From: DASYVD01 sp050693035 | Lineage (GTDB): Bacteria > Actinomycetota > UBA4738 > CALAEC01 | Reading direction: 5' to 3' | NCBI GenBank assembly: GCA_050693035.1 | Contig: JBOGWB010000076.1 | Location: 1 to 64,000 of the forward strand | Length of the DNA stretch: 64,000 nt | In this document: piece after piece, positions 24,233-32,467 of the stretch | How positions within the stretch are numbered: position 1 is the first letter of the stretch | Layout: every line of letters starts with the position of its first letter | Position numbers and translations under genes: made by a program | Notes under the pieces: generated by a model | What the model was told of the DNA's origin: nothing | What the model saw: the letters and a program-made list of their open reading frames with translations, nothing else | The model's database searches: none

Positions 24233-26164
24233 CTACCGGGGCGACTCCACGCGGTCGCGGCCCCGCCGCTTGGCCTTGTACATGGCGACGTCGGCGGCCT
24301 GCATCAGCTCCTCGGGGCCGGTCCCGTCCTCCGGGTAGACGGCCACGCCGATGCTCACCGTGAGCCTGACTTCCGAGCCGACATCGGAGACGAACGGCTT
24401 GCCGCGGACGGCCCGGCGGAGCTTGTCGGCCACCACCCGGGCGCCCTCCCGAGGGGTCTCCGGGAGCACGATGATGAACTCCTCTCCGCCGAATCGGGCC
24501 AGTGTGTCGATCTCGCCGCGGATGCGCGACATCATCCGGCGGGACAGCTCCACCAAGACCTCGTCGCCGCGGAGGTGACCGTGGGCGTCGTTCACGTCCT
24601 TGAAGCGGTCGATGTCCACCATCAGGATCGACAACGGCCGTTGGAATCGCTGGGCACGCTCGATCTCCTTGGCCAGGGTGAGGGAGAGGTACCGCCGGTT
24701 CCACACGCCGGTCAGCCCGTCGGTGATCGACAGCCGTTGGGCCTCCTGATGGAGGAGGACGTTCTCGATGGCCACGGAGGCCTGCGCGGCGAACGATCCG
24801 AGGGTGTCGAGGTCCTCCGCGGCGAAGGGTTCGGGGAGGCTCCGGCCGTACAGGGCCAGGACGCCCATGGACCGGTCTCCTCGGAGCAGCGGCACCCCGA
24901 GCGCGGTGGGGGCGGACGGCTCCACCGGGGGGTGGGGGGCGGGCTCACCGTTGGGACCGGACAGCAGGACCGGGCGACCGGACGCCGCCACCGTTCCGGC
25001 CACGCCCTCGTCCAGATGGAGCGCCGCGCCGATGGGAGGCTCGTAGCCCACCGCCACCTCGGGGCGAAGCTCCCGGGCTCCCGGATGCAACAGATAGAGC
25101 GCCCCCGCCCGGGCCCGAAGCGTGACGGCGGCGGTGTCGAGGATCACCCCGAGCATGGCCTCGAGGTCGTGCGTCGACCGGAGGGTCACCCCCAGCCGTT
25201 CCAGATTTCGCCGGAGCTCGTCCCGCGATTCCTCGAGCTCCCCCACGTACTGCTGGAGGTTCGTGGTCATCGTGTTGAACGCCTCGGCGATCCGCCCGAA
25301 GTCCTGTCCCTCGGCCTCCACGCGGGTCTGGAGGTCCCCCGCGGCAACCGAGCGGGCCCCCTCGGCGAGCTGCTCGAGAGGCTCGGCGAGCAAGCGCGCC
25401 AGCACGAGCCCCAGCGCCGCCGCCACCACCAGGCCGGCCAGGATGACGAGCCACAGGAACGCGGGGAATCTCGCAGCGACCCGGGCGGGACCCACGAGGA
25501 GCACGCCGACCCGCTGTTCGGCGACCATCGTGGTCATGGCCAGCCGGTCCCCGTTCACCCGAACCGGCCCTTCTCCCACCGGGGGAGCTTCCGGCGGCCG
25601 GGGCAGCGTCGACGCGAGCAGCCGGTTCCCACTCACTACTGCAACGTCCGTGCCGGCGGCCGCGGAGAGCTGGCGGATCAGCCGTTCGTCCGCGTACCAG
25701 CCGCCGGTGACCGTGACCCGCCGTTCCCCCGCCACCACCGGGATCTGCGCCCGAAGGACTCCGGGGAAGCCGTCCGGGGAGGCCAGGTCGCTCGGGGTGG
25801 GCGGCAGTACCCCGGAGCGGAACGTGGGCTCGGTGAGGGCCGATGCCAGCACCGAGCCGGACTGGTCGGTGACCACCAGGAAGTCGATCTCGGCGTCGGC
25901 GCGGGCACTCTCCAGCGCTCCCGCAAGCTCCGGAGTACCGAGCCGCGGAGCCACGATCGCGGCGGCCAGGCGGCTCTCGGCCCGGGCCTCGCGGAGCCGG
26001 GCATCCCACAGGGTGGCCACGGTCCGGGCGGCGGTGGCGAGGCGAGCCTCCGCCTGCCGCTCGGATTCCCGCCGGACGAGGGCCTGAAGAAGGATCGTGG
26101 CCGCGAGCAAGGGAACGACCACGATTCCGATGAAGAACAGCGTGAGGCGGGCGCGAAGCGTCAA
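24233..26164 (-). CDS. Membrane sensor diguanylate cyclase (HAMP-GAF-GGDEF)
   Basis: 643 aa. A membrane helix (LTLFFIGIVVVPLLAATILL), an extracytoplasmic sensor of about 190 residues, a second helix (LVILAGLVVAAALGLVLARL), a HAMP segment (EPLEQLAEGARSVAAGDLQT), a GAF domain (about 320-460) and a C-terminal GGDEF domain. The active-site loop is RFGGEEFIIVLP with metal site MVDIDRFKDVNDAHGH, so it should make c-di-GMP from GTP. The inhibitory I-site RxxD is replaced by GEID, so product feedback through that site is probably lost. An HD-GYP protein and a candidate c-di-GMP riboswitch lie elsewhere in the window. Confidence 0.9.
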   Translation of the reverse strand: MTLRARLTLFFIGIVVVPLLAATILLQALVRRESERQAEARLATAARTVATLWDARLREARAESRLAAAIVAPRLGTPELAGALESARADAEIDFLVVTDQSGSVLASALTEPTFRSGVLPPTPSDLASPDGFPGVLRAQIPVVAGERRVTVTGGWYADERLIRQLSAAAGTDVAVVSGNRLLASTLPRPPEAPPVGEGPVRVNGDRLAMTTMVAEQRVGVLLVGPARVAARFPAFLWLVILAGLVVAAALGLVLARLLAEPLEQLAEGARSVAAGDLQTRVEAEGQDFGRIAEAFNTMTTNLQQYVGELEESRDELRRNLERLGVTLRSTHDLEAMLGVILDTAAVTLRARAGALYLLHPGARELRPEVAVGYEPPIGAALHLDEGVAGTVAASGRPVLLSGPNGEPAPHPPVEPSAPTALGVPLLRGDRSMGVLALYGRSLPEPFAAEDLDTLGSFAAQASVAIENVLLHQEAQRLSITDGLTGVWNRRYLSLTLAKEIERAQRFQRPLSILMVDIDRFKDVNDAHGHLRGDEVLVELSRRMMSRIRGEIDTLARFGGEEFIIVLPETPREGARVVADKLRRAVRGKPFVSDVGSEVRLTVSIGVAVYPEDGTGPEELMQAADVAMYKAKRRGRDRVESPR

Positions 26165-26314
26165 GTCAAATCTTCCTTGCTTGCCGGCCTCCCGCGGGGC
26201 CAGCGTGCCCCCCGTGAGCCCACCGGTCCTCTCAGTACCCTATATCGGCGACCATCGCTCTGAAACTTGACGTTCCAGAGCGTCGCAGCGTTCCCAAGGA
26301 ATCGGACCGATGAG

Positions 26315-26896
26315 ATGACAGACCCGTCCTGGGAGAAAGCCGACCTCCGGGCCCGGATGCGGGCCCTCCGCGCCGCTGTGCCTCTCGAGGAGAGGCTCCG
26401 GCTGGCCGTGGCGGTGGAGGAGCGGGTGTTCGCCCTCCCCGTGATGGCCCCCGCACGCACGGTTCTCCTCTTCTACTCCTTCGGCTCCGAGGTCGAGACG
26501 TCGGAGATGGCGAAGCGGGTCCACCAGGAGGGGAAGCGGCTCCTCCTGCCGTTCCTGGAGGCCGAGCGGATGGAGGCCGCCGAGGTCCTCCCCGAGGACG
26601 AACTCGTCCCGTCCGGCTACGGGCCGCGGGAGCCGGCTCGCCGGGTGGCGGTGGATCCCTCGGAGGTCGACGTGGTGATCGCCCCGGGACTCGCCTTCGA
26701 CCGGGAAGGCTACCGGTTGGGGTACGGCGGGGGGCACTACGACCGGTACCTCAGCCGGATCGGTCCGGGCGCCCTGCGCATCGGGATCGGGTTCGCGGCA
26801 CAGCTCGTTGAGCGCGTCCCCCGCGAACCTGCCGACGAGCGACTGGACCTCGTCGTCACCGATACCGGCGTGGTTGACTGCCGCTCGACCCGCTGA
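26315..26896 (+). CDS. 5-formyltetrahydrofolate cyclo-ligase family protein
   Basis: 193 aa from ATG 26315. ATP-dependent conversion of 5-formyl-THF to 5,10-methenyl-THF. Motifs: N-terminal KADLRARMRALRAAVP, LLFYSFGSEVETSEMA, and the diagnostic GYGGGHYDRYL. Basic residues for folate/ATP binding are in place. It is followed 37 nt later by fmdB, which has its own promoter. Confidence 0.9.
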   Translation: MTDPSWEKADLRARMRALRAAVPLEERLRLAVAVEERVFALPVMAPARTVLLFYSFGSEVETSEMAKRVHQEGKRLLLPFLEAERMEAAEVLPEDELVPSGYGPREPARRVAVDPSEVDVVIAPGLAFDREGYRLGYGGGHYDRYLSRIGPGALRIGIGFAAQLVERVPREPADERLDLVVTDTGVVDCRSTR

Positions 26897-26919
26897 CGGT
26901 CGGACGCCGCTCTCGCTCC

Positions 26920-26925
26920 TATAAT
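26920..26925 (+). promoter_or_regulatory. Consensus -10 element for fmdB
   Basis: TATAAT ends 8 nt before ATG 26934. With transcription normally starting 6-8 nt after the -10, the mRNA would begin at or next to the start codon (leaderless). No convincing -35 is visible at 16-18 nt. Confidence 0.7.
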
Positions 26926-26933
26926 CGGCGCGC

Positions 26934-27251
26934 ATGCCCACCTACGAGTACGCCTGCGTGCAGTGCGGGAATCGGATCGAGATCTTCCACCGGATCGGTG
27001 ACGAGCCTCCCCGCGTTTGCGAGGTATGCGGGGGCGACCTTCGGAAGGTCTTCCACCCCGCCGGCATCGTGTTCAAGGGATCCGGCTTCTACAAGACCGA
27101 TTCCCGGCAGACGTCCAAGGCGGGGAAGGACTCGGGCTCGAGCGAGGGCTCGGGGGAGAAGAAGCCCGAGCGGGCGGGCGGGGGAAAGGGAGAGTCGAAG
27201 AGCGACTCAGGATCCTCCGGGAAGTCCGAGAAGAAGGAGGCCCCCTCCTGA
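26934..27251 (+). CDS. FmdB family zinc-ribbon protein
   Basis: 105 aa. The N-terminal 50 residues are the FmdB/YhfH zinc ribbon: PTYEYACVQCGNRIEIFHRI and RVCEVCGGDLRKVFHPAGIV, four Cys as two CxxC knuckles, then FKGSGFYKTDSR. The rest is low-complexity Gly/Ser/Lys/Glu, likely disordered. The family is common in actinobacteria, often next to mtnP and SAF/CpaB genes as here; its function is unproven. No Shine-Dalgarno sequence; see the -10 element upstream. Confidence 0.88.
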   Translation: MPTYEYACVQCGNRIEIFHRIGDEPPRVCEVCGGDLRKVFHPAGIVFKGSGFYKTDSRQTSKAGKDSGSSEGSGEKKPERAGGGKGESKSDSGSSGKSEKKEAPS

Positions 27252-28051
27252 GCCAGGCCGAGATCGGGATCTTCGGCGGCTCCGGCTTCTACTCTCTCCT
27301 CGAGGGCGTCGAGGAGATCGAGATCGAGACACCGTACGGGGAGCCCTCGGCCCCGGTCGCGGTGGGCGAGATCGGCGGAAGGAAGGTGGCGTTCCTCCCC
27401 CGCCACGGCAAGAAGCACGAGTTCCCGCCACACCGCGTGCCGTACCGGGCAAACGTGTGGGCGATGAAGGAGCTCGGCGTGCAACGGATCATCGGGCCCT
27501 GCGCGGCGGGATCCCTCCAGCCGCACGTGACCGTGGGGAGCTTCGTGGTCTGCGATCAACTCGTGAATCTCACCTGCGGCCGAGACTCGACCTTCTACGA
27601 CGGCCCGGAAACCACCCACATCTCCTTCGCCGACCCGTACTGCCCGACCATGCGTCGGGTCGCCACGAGGAGCGCGCGCGATCAACGGCTCGACGTTCGA
27701 GACGAGGGAACCGTGGTGGTGATCGAGGGACCCAGGTTCTCCACCCGCTCCGAGTCGATGTTCTTCCGGGCCCAGGGATGGGAGGTCATCAACATGACCC
27801 AGCACCCGGAGGCCGTCCTCGCCCGGGAGCTGGAGCTCTGCTACCTGAACATCTCACTGATCACCGACTACGACGTCGGTGTGGAGGGCGGAGAGGTCGA
27901 GCCGGTGACGCACGAGGAGGTCATCCGGGTGTTCGAGGAGAACATCGTGAAGCTCCGGGAGCTTCTGTTCGGGACCGTCCCCGCGCTCCCGGCCGAACGG
28001 GATTGCCCCTGCGCGACCGCGCTGGAGGGCGCCCGCTTCGAGGTCCACTAG
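27248..28051 (+). CDS. mtnP: S-methyl-5'-thioadenosine phosphorylase
   Basis: 267 aa. PNP/MTAP-family phosphorylase that releases adenine and 5-methylthioribose-1-phosphate, a by-product route of polyamine synthesis. Phosphate and substrate residues: GIFGGSGFYSLL, RHGKKHEFPPHRVPYRANVW, GPCAAGSLQP, IEGPRFSTRSESMFFR, NMTQHPEAVLARELELCY and TDYDVG. No ATG, GTG or TTG start lies between fmdB and the conserved domain. CTG 27248, 7 nt after AAGGAGG, is the best start and overlaps the fmdB stop (CTGA). An ATG at 27017 would read the fmdB region in another frame and add an unrelated extension. Confidence 0.85.
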   Translation: MSQAEIGIFGGSGFYSLLEGVEEIEIETPYGEPSAPVAVGEIGGRKVAFLPRHGKKHEFPPHRVPYRANVWAMKELGVQRIIGPCAAGSLQPHVTVGSFVVCDQLVNLTCGRDSTFYDGPETTHISFADPYCPTMRRVATRSARDQRLDVRDEGTVVVIEGPRFSTRSESMFFRAQGWEVINMTQHPEAVLARELELCYLNISLITDYDVGVEGGEVEPVTHEEVIRVFEENIVKLRELLFGTVPALPAERDCPCATALEGARFEVH

Positions 28052-28135
28052 CCGCGACGTTCGTGTCGGCACCTCCGCTCACAATGGCGCCGACTCCCCG
28101 ATGGAACACCGCGTCCTCCCCGGAAAGGAGCGAGC

Positions 28136-28831
28136 GTGCGACGTCGTGCGCCGGCCGCCTCTCGGGTGCTGATGGCTCTGGCGCTCCTGCTGGGAGCGTC
28201 GGCGACCCTTGTCCTGCAGGGCTACCTCTCCCGTCTGGAGGCCCAGGCCCGAGCGGCCGGGCCCGGGGTCCCCGTGGTGGTGGCAGCGCGGGGCCTGGCC
28301 CGCGGAACGGTGCTCGACGCCTCCTCCGTCAGAGTCGGCAGCATGCCGGAACGGTTCCTGCCGCCCGGCGCACTGCGGACCGTGGAGCAAGCGGTGGGGC
28401 GGTTGCTGTCGGCCGAGGTAGCCCCGGGGGAGGTGCTCACCGCGGCCAGGCTCGCCCCGCCCGGAGGGCCGGTGGCCTCCCTGGTTCCGCCCGGGCTGCG
28501 GGCGGTGCCGGTGACGGCGGCCATCCCGAGCACCGCCGTCCTTCCGGGTGACCGCGTTGACGTGCTGGCCACCTTCGGGCCCGGCGCGGCCTCGGGGGGC
28601 CCGCACGCGGAGACGGTCGCCTCAGAGGCCGAGGTGCTCCTCGTGGTGGAACGGGCCGGCTTCGAGGAGCCCGCGGGGGCGACCACCGTGGTCCTGCTGG
28701 TGACCCCGGAGACGGCGGAGCGTCTGGCGTACGCCAGGGCCCTCGCCGACCTGAGCCTGGCGATCGCTCCCCCCGCCTCCGTTGTGCCTCCACCCTCCGC
28801 TGTCGTTCCCCCGGCCTCCGCGGGGCCGTGA
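28136..28831 (+). CDS. SAF-domain protein, CpaB/RcpC-like
   Basis: 231 aa, GTG start after GGAAAGGAG. An N-terminal membrane anchor (RVLMALALLLGASATLVLQG), a SAF domain (PVVVAARGLARGTVLDASSV, then GEVLTAARLAPP) and a RcpC-type domain (AVPVTAAIPSTAVLPGDRVD). The tail is Pro/Ala rich. CpaB proteins support Flp/Tad pilus secretin assembly in diderms; in actinobacteria this short form may serve a Tad-like pilus or an unknown envelope role. No other tad genes are seen here. Confidence 0.75.
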   Translation: MRRRAPAASRVLMALALLLGASATLVLQGYLSRLEAQARAAGPGVPVVVAARGLARGTVLDASSVRVGSMPERFLPPGALRTVEQAVGRLLSAEVAPGEVLTAARLAPPGGPVASLVPPGLRAVPVTAAIPSTAVLPGDRVDVLATFGPGAASGGPHAETVASEAEVLLVVERAGFEEPAGATTVVLLVTPETAERLAYARALADLSLAIAPPASVVPPPSAVVPPASAGP

Positions 28832-28871
28832 GCGTCCCTTCGGTCGCGGCCGCGCCGCTACACTGGCCCGA

Positions 28872-29684
28872 ATGTTCCGTGCCCTCGTCCTCGGCGTGGT
28901 CCAGGGGTTCACGGAGTTCCTGCCGATCTCCTCCTCGGCCCACCTCGTGCTGGTCCCGTTCGTGCTGGGATGGGAGACGCCGGGCCTCCCGTTCGACGTG
29001 GCCGTGCACGTCGGGACGGCCCTCGCCGTGGTGGCGTACTTCTGGCGGGAGCTCCTCGGGTTGGGAACCGGCAGCGTGCGGACGCTGGCAGGAAGAGGAG
29101 ACGACCACGACCGGGCGAATGCGAAGCTCACGCTGCTGCTCGCGCTGGGATCGGTTCCGGCGGCGATCGCCGGGCTCTTCCTCCAGGGCTTCGTGGAGGA
29201 CCTCACCGACCGTCCAGACCTGGTGGCGGCGTTCCTCCTCGGCACCGCGGCGATCCTGATCCTCGGCGAAGAGGTATACCGGCGCCGCGGTGCGCTCGAG
29301 ACCCGGGACATGACCCAGGTCGGCGCGGTGGACACCATCCTCGTGGGGATGTGGCAGGCGCTGGCCATCATCCCCGGGATCTCGCGCTCGGGGTCCACCA
29401 TCACCGGGGGCATCCTGCGAGGCCTGTCCCGTGACGCCGCGGCACGGTTCTCGTTCCTCCTGGGACTGCCGGCCATCGTGGGGGCCGCCATCATCGAGCT
29501 GCCGGACCTGACCGCCGTCGAGCCGGCCACGGTGGTCGCGGCCACCGGGGTATCGGCGGCCACCGGGTTCGCGGCCATCGCCTTCCTCCTGCGGTACCTG
29601 AGGACGAGGACCATGCGGCCGTTCGCCGCCTACTGCGTCGTGGCGTCCGCGGTCGCCCTGGCGATCTGGTTCCGAGGGTCGTAG
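28872..29684 (+). CDS. uppP: Undecaprenyl-diphosphatase
   Basis: 270 aa, about eight membrane helices. Family motifs QGFTEFLPISSSAHLVLVP (catalytic Glu and Ser) and IPGISRSGSTITGG (catalytic Arg/Ser) are both intact. It recycles undecaprenyl pyrophosphate for peptidoglycan and glycan assembly and gives bacitracin tolerance. TACACT (28859-28864) ends 7 nt before the ATG and no ribosome site exists, so the mRNA is probably leaderless. Confidence 0.93.
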   Translation: MFRALVLGVVQGFTEFLPISSSAHLVLVPFVLGWETPGLPFDVAVHVGTALAVVAYFWRELLGLGTGSVRTLAGRGDDHDRANAKLTLLLALGSVPAAIAGLFLQGFVEDLTDRPDLVAAFLLGTAAILILGEEVYRRRGALETRDMTQVGAVDTILVGMWQALAIIPGISRSGSTITGGILRGLSRDAAARFSFLLGLPAIVGAAIIELPDLTAVEPATVVAATGVSAATGFAAIAFLLRYLRTRTMRPFAAYCVVASAVALAIWFRGS

Positions 29685-29701
29685 CCGCCCGGCGCCGCCG
29701 C

Positions 29702-31048
29702 CTACCGGCCGGCGACGGTCATCTCTCCCACCAGGAGCGTGGGCGTCCCGATGGCGCCGCCCCCGGGGAAGAACCTCAGGTCGGCGCCGATGGCAGTCAC
29801 CGCGGTGAGCATGTCGAGCAGCGTGCTGGCCACGGTCATCTCCCGGAGCGGCTCACCGAGGGCCCCTCCCTCCACGCGAAGGCCGGTGGCCCCGACGGAG
29901 AACTCCCCGCTGACCGGGTTGGCCCCCGAGTGGACGCCGCTGACGTCCTGGACGTACACGGCGCGGCCCGACTGAGCCAGGAGATCCTCGAGGGAGGCGC
30001 GGCCCGGCTCGACGAACAGGTTGGACGGCGACACGCCGGGCACTCCCCGGTAGGACGAGCGCCGGGCGTTGCCCGTGGACGACGCGCCCTCTCGCCGGGC
30101 GGTCTCGGTGTTGTGCAGGAAACCGCGCAGCACTCCGCGTTCCACCAGGACGGTTCGCCCCGTGGGGACTCCTTCGTCGTCGAACGCCGACGCGGCAGGC
30201 CCTTCGGAGAGCCGGCCGTCGTCGACCAGGGACAGGAGGCTAGAGGCGACCGCGTCTCCGACGCGACCCGCCAGGAGCGACCGGCCCTTCTGGACCTCCT
30301 CGGCCGAGAGCGACCCGGCCAGCACGCCCAGGAACGATGACGCCGCCCAGGGATCGAGGATCACGGCGAGGCGCTCGGTCCCGGGCTTCCTCGCTCCCAG
30401 CATGCGCGCTCCCCGCTCGGCGGCCTCGCGAGCGGCCCCACGCCAATCGAGCTCATCGATCTCCCGCGCGACCCGGAACGCGTGGCCGGTCTGCGTCTCA
30501 CCGTCGCGTTCGGCCAGGGCCACCACCATGCACCAGCAGTCGGTCCCGGCGTCCTCCACGGCCAGCCCCGCAGTCGAGGCCACCGCCACCCGCGACACGG
30601 CGTCGCCGTAGATCGCCTCCTCCACCCGGGACACGGAGGGATCTGTCTCCGTGGCCGCTCGCTCCAGGTCCAGGGCCAGCGCCACCTTGCGCTCGGGGCC
30701 CAGGCCGGCCTGAGCTTCCCGGAACAAGCCGGGGAGCGGCTCGGCCTCCGCCGCGGCGAGAAGCCCGTTGGCTTCGTCCGAGGTGGCGAAGGCGGCGTTG
30801 TCCCGCGCCGCCTCCAGAAGCCCCGCGGCCTCGTCGAGATCGGGGTCCGCCGCCCACGCGTAGCCCATCCGGCCGTCGCGCACGACCCTGACGCCGACGC
30901 CCCGGGACTCCGAAGAGGAGAACGAGTCCACCTCTCGATCCCGGGCCTTGACCGTCGTCTGCCGCGTCTGCTCCGCGTAGGCCTCGGCCTCCTCCCCTTC
31001 CCGGGCGCCGCCGATGGCGGCCCGGCACAGCTCGACCAGATCAGCCAC
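29702..31048 (-). CDS. tldE: TldE/PmbA-type metalloprotease subunit
   Basis: 448 aa. The U62/TldD-PmbA family: N-terminal EAYAEQTRQTTVKARDREVD and ESRGVGVRVVRDGRMGYAWA, central GFLHNTETARREG, C-terminal VSGEFSVGATGLRVEGG. It lacks the zinc motif HExxxH, as expected for the non-catalytic TldE partner. TldD/TldE heterodimers degrade or process unfolded peptides and several RiPP precursors (microcin B17, for example). It overlaps tldD by 8 nt, so they are made together. Confidence 0.9.
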   Translation of the reverse strand: MADLVELCRAAIGGAREGEEAEAYAEQTRQTTVKARDREVDSFSSSESRGVGVRVVRDGRMGYAWAADPDLDEAAGLLEAARDNAAFATSDEANGLLAAAEAEPLPGLFREAQAGLGPERKVALALDLERAATETDPSVSRVEEAIYGDAVSRVAVASTAGLAVEDAGTDCWCMVVALAERDGETQTGHAFRVAREIDELDWRGAAREAAERGARMLGARKPGTERLAVILDPWAASSFLGVLAGSLSAEEVQKGRSLLAGRVGDAVASSLLSLVDDGRLSEGPAASAFDDEGVPTGRTVLVERGVLRGFLHNTETARREGASSTGNARRSSYRGVPGVSPSNLFVEPGRASLEDLLAQSGRAVYVQDVSGVHSGANPVSGEFSVGATGLRVEGGALGEPLREMTVASTLLDMLTAVTAIGADLRFFPGGGAIGTPTLLVGEMTVAGR

Positions 31049-32426
31049 CGGTGCCTCCGATCGTCATCCGGGCGATGCGCAGAGTGGGACTCCCAGTCGA
31101 GACCGGCACCCCCTGCCCGTCCTTGCCGCAGGTGCCGGGGCGGGAGTCGAAATCGGAGGCCACCGCGTCCACCGCCTGGAGGATGTCGATCCCGTTTCCC
31201 ACCAGGTTCGCTCCTCGCACCGGCGTGGTGATCCGACCGTCCTCGATCAGGTAGGCCTCGGTAACGCCGAACACGAAGTCGCCGGTGGCCGGGTTGACCT
31301 GGCCTCCGCCGAGCAACTTGGCGTACAGCCCCCGACGCGTGTCCGCGATGACGTCCTCCGGGTCGGCGTCGCCGGCGAGGATGGACGTGTTCGTCATCCG
31401 GGGGATCGGAAGGTGGCCGTACGACTGGCGGCGGCCGTTGCCGGTCGAGCGCTCGCCGTCCCGCTCGGACCAGAACCGGTCGTACAGGAACCCCACCAGC
31501 TCGCCCTGGCGGAAGAGCTCCGTCCGTTGCGCGGGGGAGGCCTCATCGTCGAACGAGAACGATCCCCATCCTCCGGGCACCGTGGCGTCGTCGACGCCGT
31601 TCACCAGACGTGAACCGAGGCGTTCACCGAGACGGCCCCGGTAGATCGACGCACCCTTCCCCATGGTGTCGGCCTCGAGCCCGTGCCCGCAGGCCTCGTG
31701 GAACAGGACCCCCCCGCCGGCGGGCCCGACGACGACTGGCATCTCTCCCGCGGGGGCGGGGATCCCGTCGAGCATCGTGACGGCCTGGGTCGCCGCTTTG
31801 CGGGCGATGTCGGCGGGCGGATGCTCACGGAGGAGCTCTGCGCCCCCGAGCGCCGCCGGGCCCTCGAACCCGGTCTGGCGCACCCCGTCCCGGGCGGCGA
31901 CCACACTGACGATGAGGCGGACCCGGGGCCGCTCCTCCTCCACCCACGTCCCGTCGGAGGTGGCGATGAGCAGGCGTTGGATGGAGTCTCCGTACCCCAC
32001 CCCCACCTGCCGGACCTCACCGGAGTAGGAACGAGCCGCGTCGTCGGCTTCCTGAACCCAGGCCACCTTGGCGTCGCGGGGGATGCCGTCCGCGATCTCC
32101 TCGGCTCCGTGGACCACCTCGGGCTGGGGCCGCGTGAAGTCGCGGACGGAAACGGGCTCGCCGCCGGCAACCGCCGCGGCAGCCGCCCGGGCCGCCTCGA
32201 GCAGCGCGTCCCGGTCGAGCCGGTTCGAATGCGCGTACGCGGTGGTCTGGCCGGCCACGACCCGAACGCCGGCCCCTCGGTCGATCCCCGTCGACAGCTC
32301 CTCCACCCGGCGGTCGTCGAGCCGGAGGGACGTGGACCGCCGCTCCTCGGCGAACACCTCAGCGAACCGTCCGCCCGAGCCCAGCGCAGCACGGAGCACT
32401 TCACGGACCAGCGACTCGTCGAGCAC
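31041..32426 (-). CDS. tldD: TldD-type zinc metalloprotease subunit
   Basis: 461 aa from GTG 32426. The catalytic zinc motif HEACGH is in VLFHEACGHGLEADTMGKG, with the third ligand Cys in the C-terminal GTCGKDGQGVPVS segment. Other motifs: STGNGRRQSYGHLPIPRMTN and TGDFVFGVTEAYLIEDG. With TldE it forms a chamber that cleaves peptides. TAGAAT ends 8 nt before the GTG, with no ribosome site between, which selects this start over the upstream TTG. A TldD/E pair near a peptide cluster is notable, but the two lie about 10 kb apart and the pair is widespread. Confidence 0.92.
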   Translation of the reverse strand: MLDESLVREVLRAALGSGGRFAEVFAEERRSTSLRLDDRRVEELSTGIDRGAGVRVVAGQTTAYAHSNRLDRDALLEAARAAAAAVAGGEPVSVRDFTRPQPEVVHGAEEIADGIPRDAKVAWVQEADDAARSYSGEVRQVGVGYGDSIQRLLIATSDGTWVEEERPRVRLIVSVVAARDGVRQTGFEGPAALGGAELLREHPPADIARKAATQAVTMLDGIPAPAGEMPVVVGPAGGGVLFHEACGHGLEADTMGKGASIYRGRLGERLGSRLVNGVDDATVPGGWGSFSFDDEASPAQRTELFRQGELVGFLYDRFWSERDGERSTGNGRRQSYGHLPIPRMTNTSILAGDADPEDVIADTRRGLYAKLLGGGQVNPATGDFVFGVTEAYLIEDGRITTPVRGANLVGNGIDILQAVDAVASDFDSRPGTCGKDGQGVPVSTGSPTLRIARMTIGGTGG

Positions 32427-32434
32427 GAAGCGCA

Positions 32435-32440
32435 ATTCTA
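32435..32440 (-). promoter_or_regulatory. -10 element for tldD
   Basis: TAGAAT on the reverse strand ends 8 nt before GTG 32426. The same 6-8 nt spacing is seen at fmdB, uppP, gpgS, the ArsR-type gene and the NIL gene, so a leaderless mRNA is likely. Confidence 0.6.
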
Positions 32441-32467
32441 TCGGCGGAGTTCGGGTACGGTGCAGCC

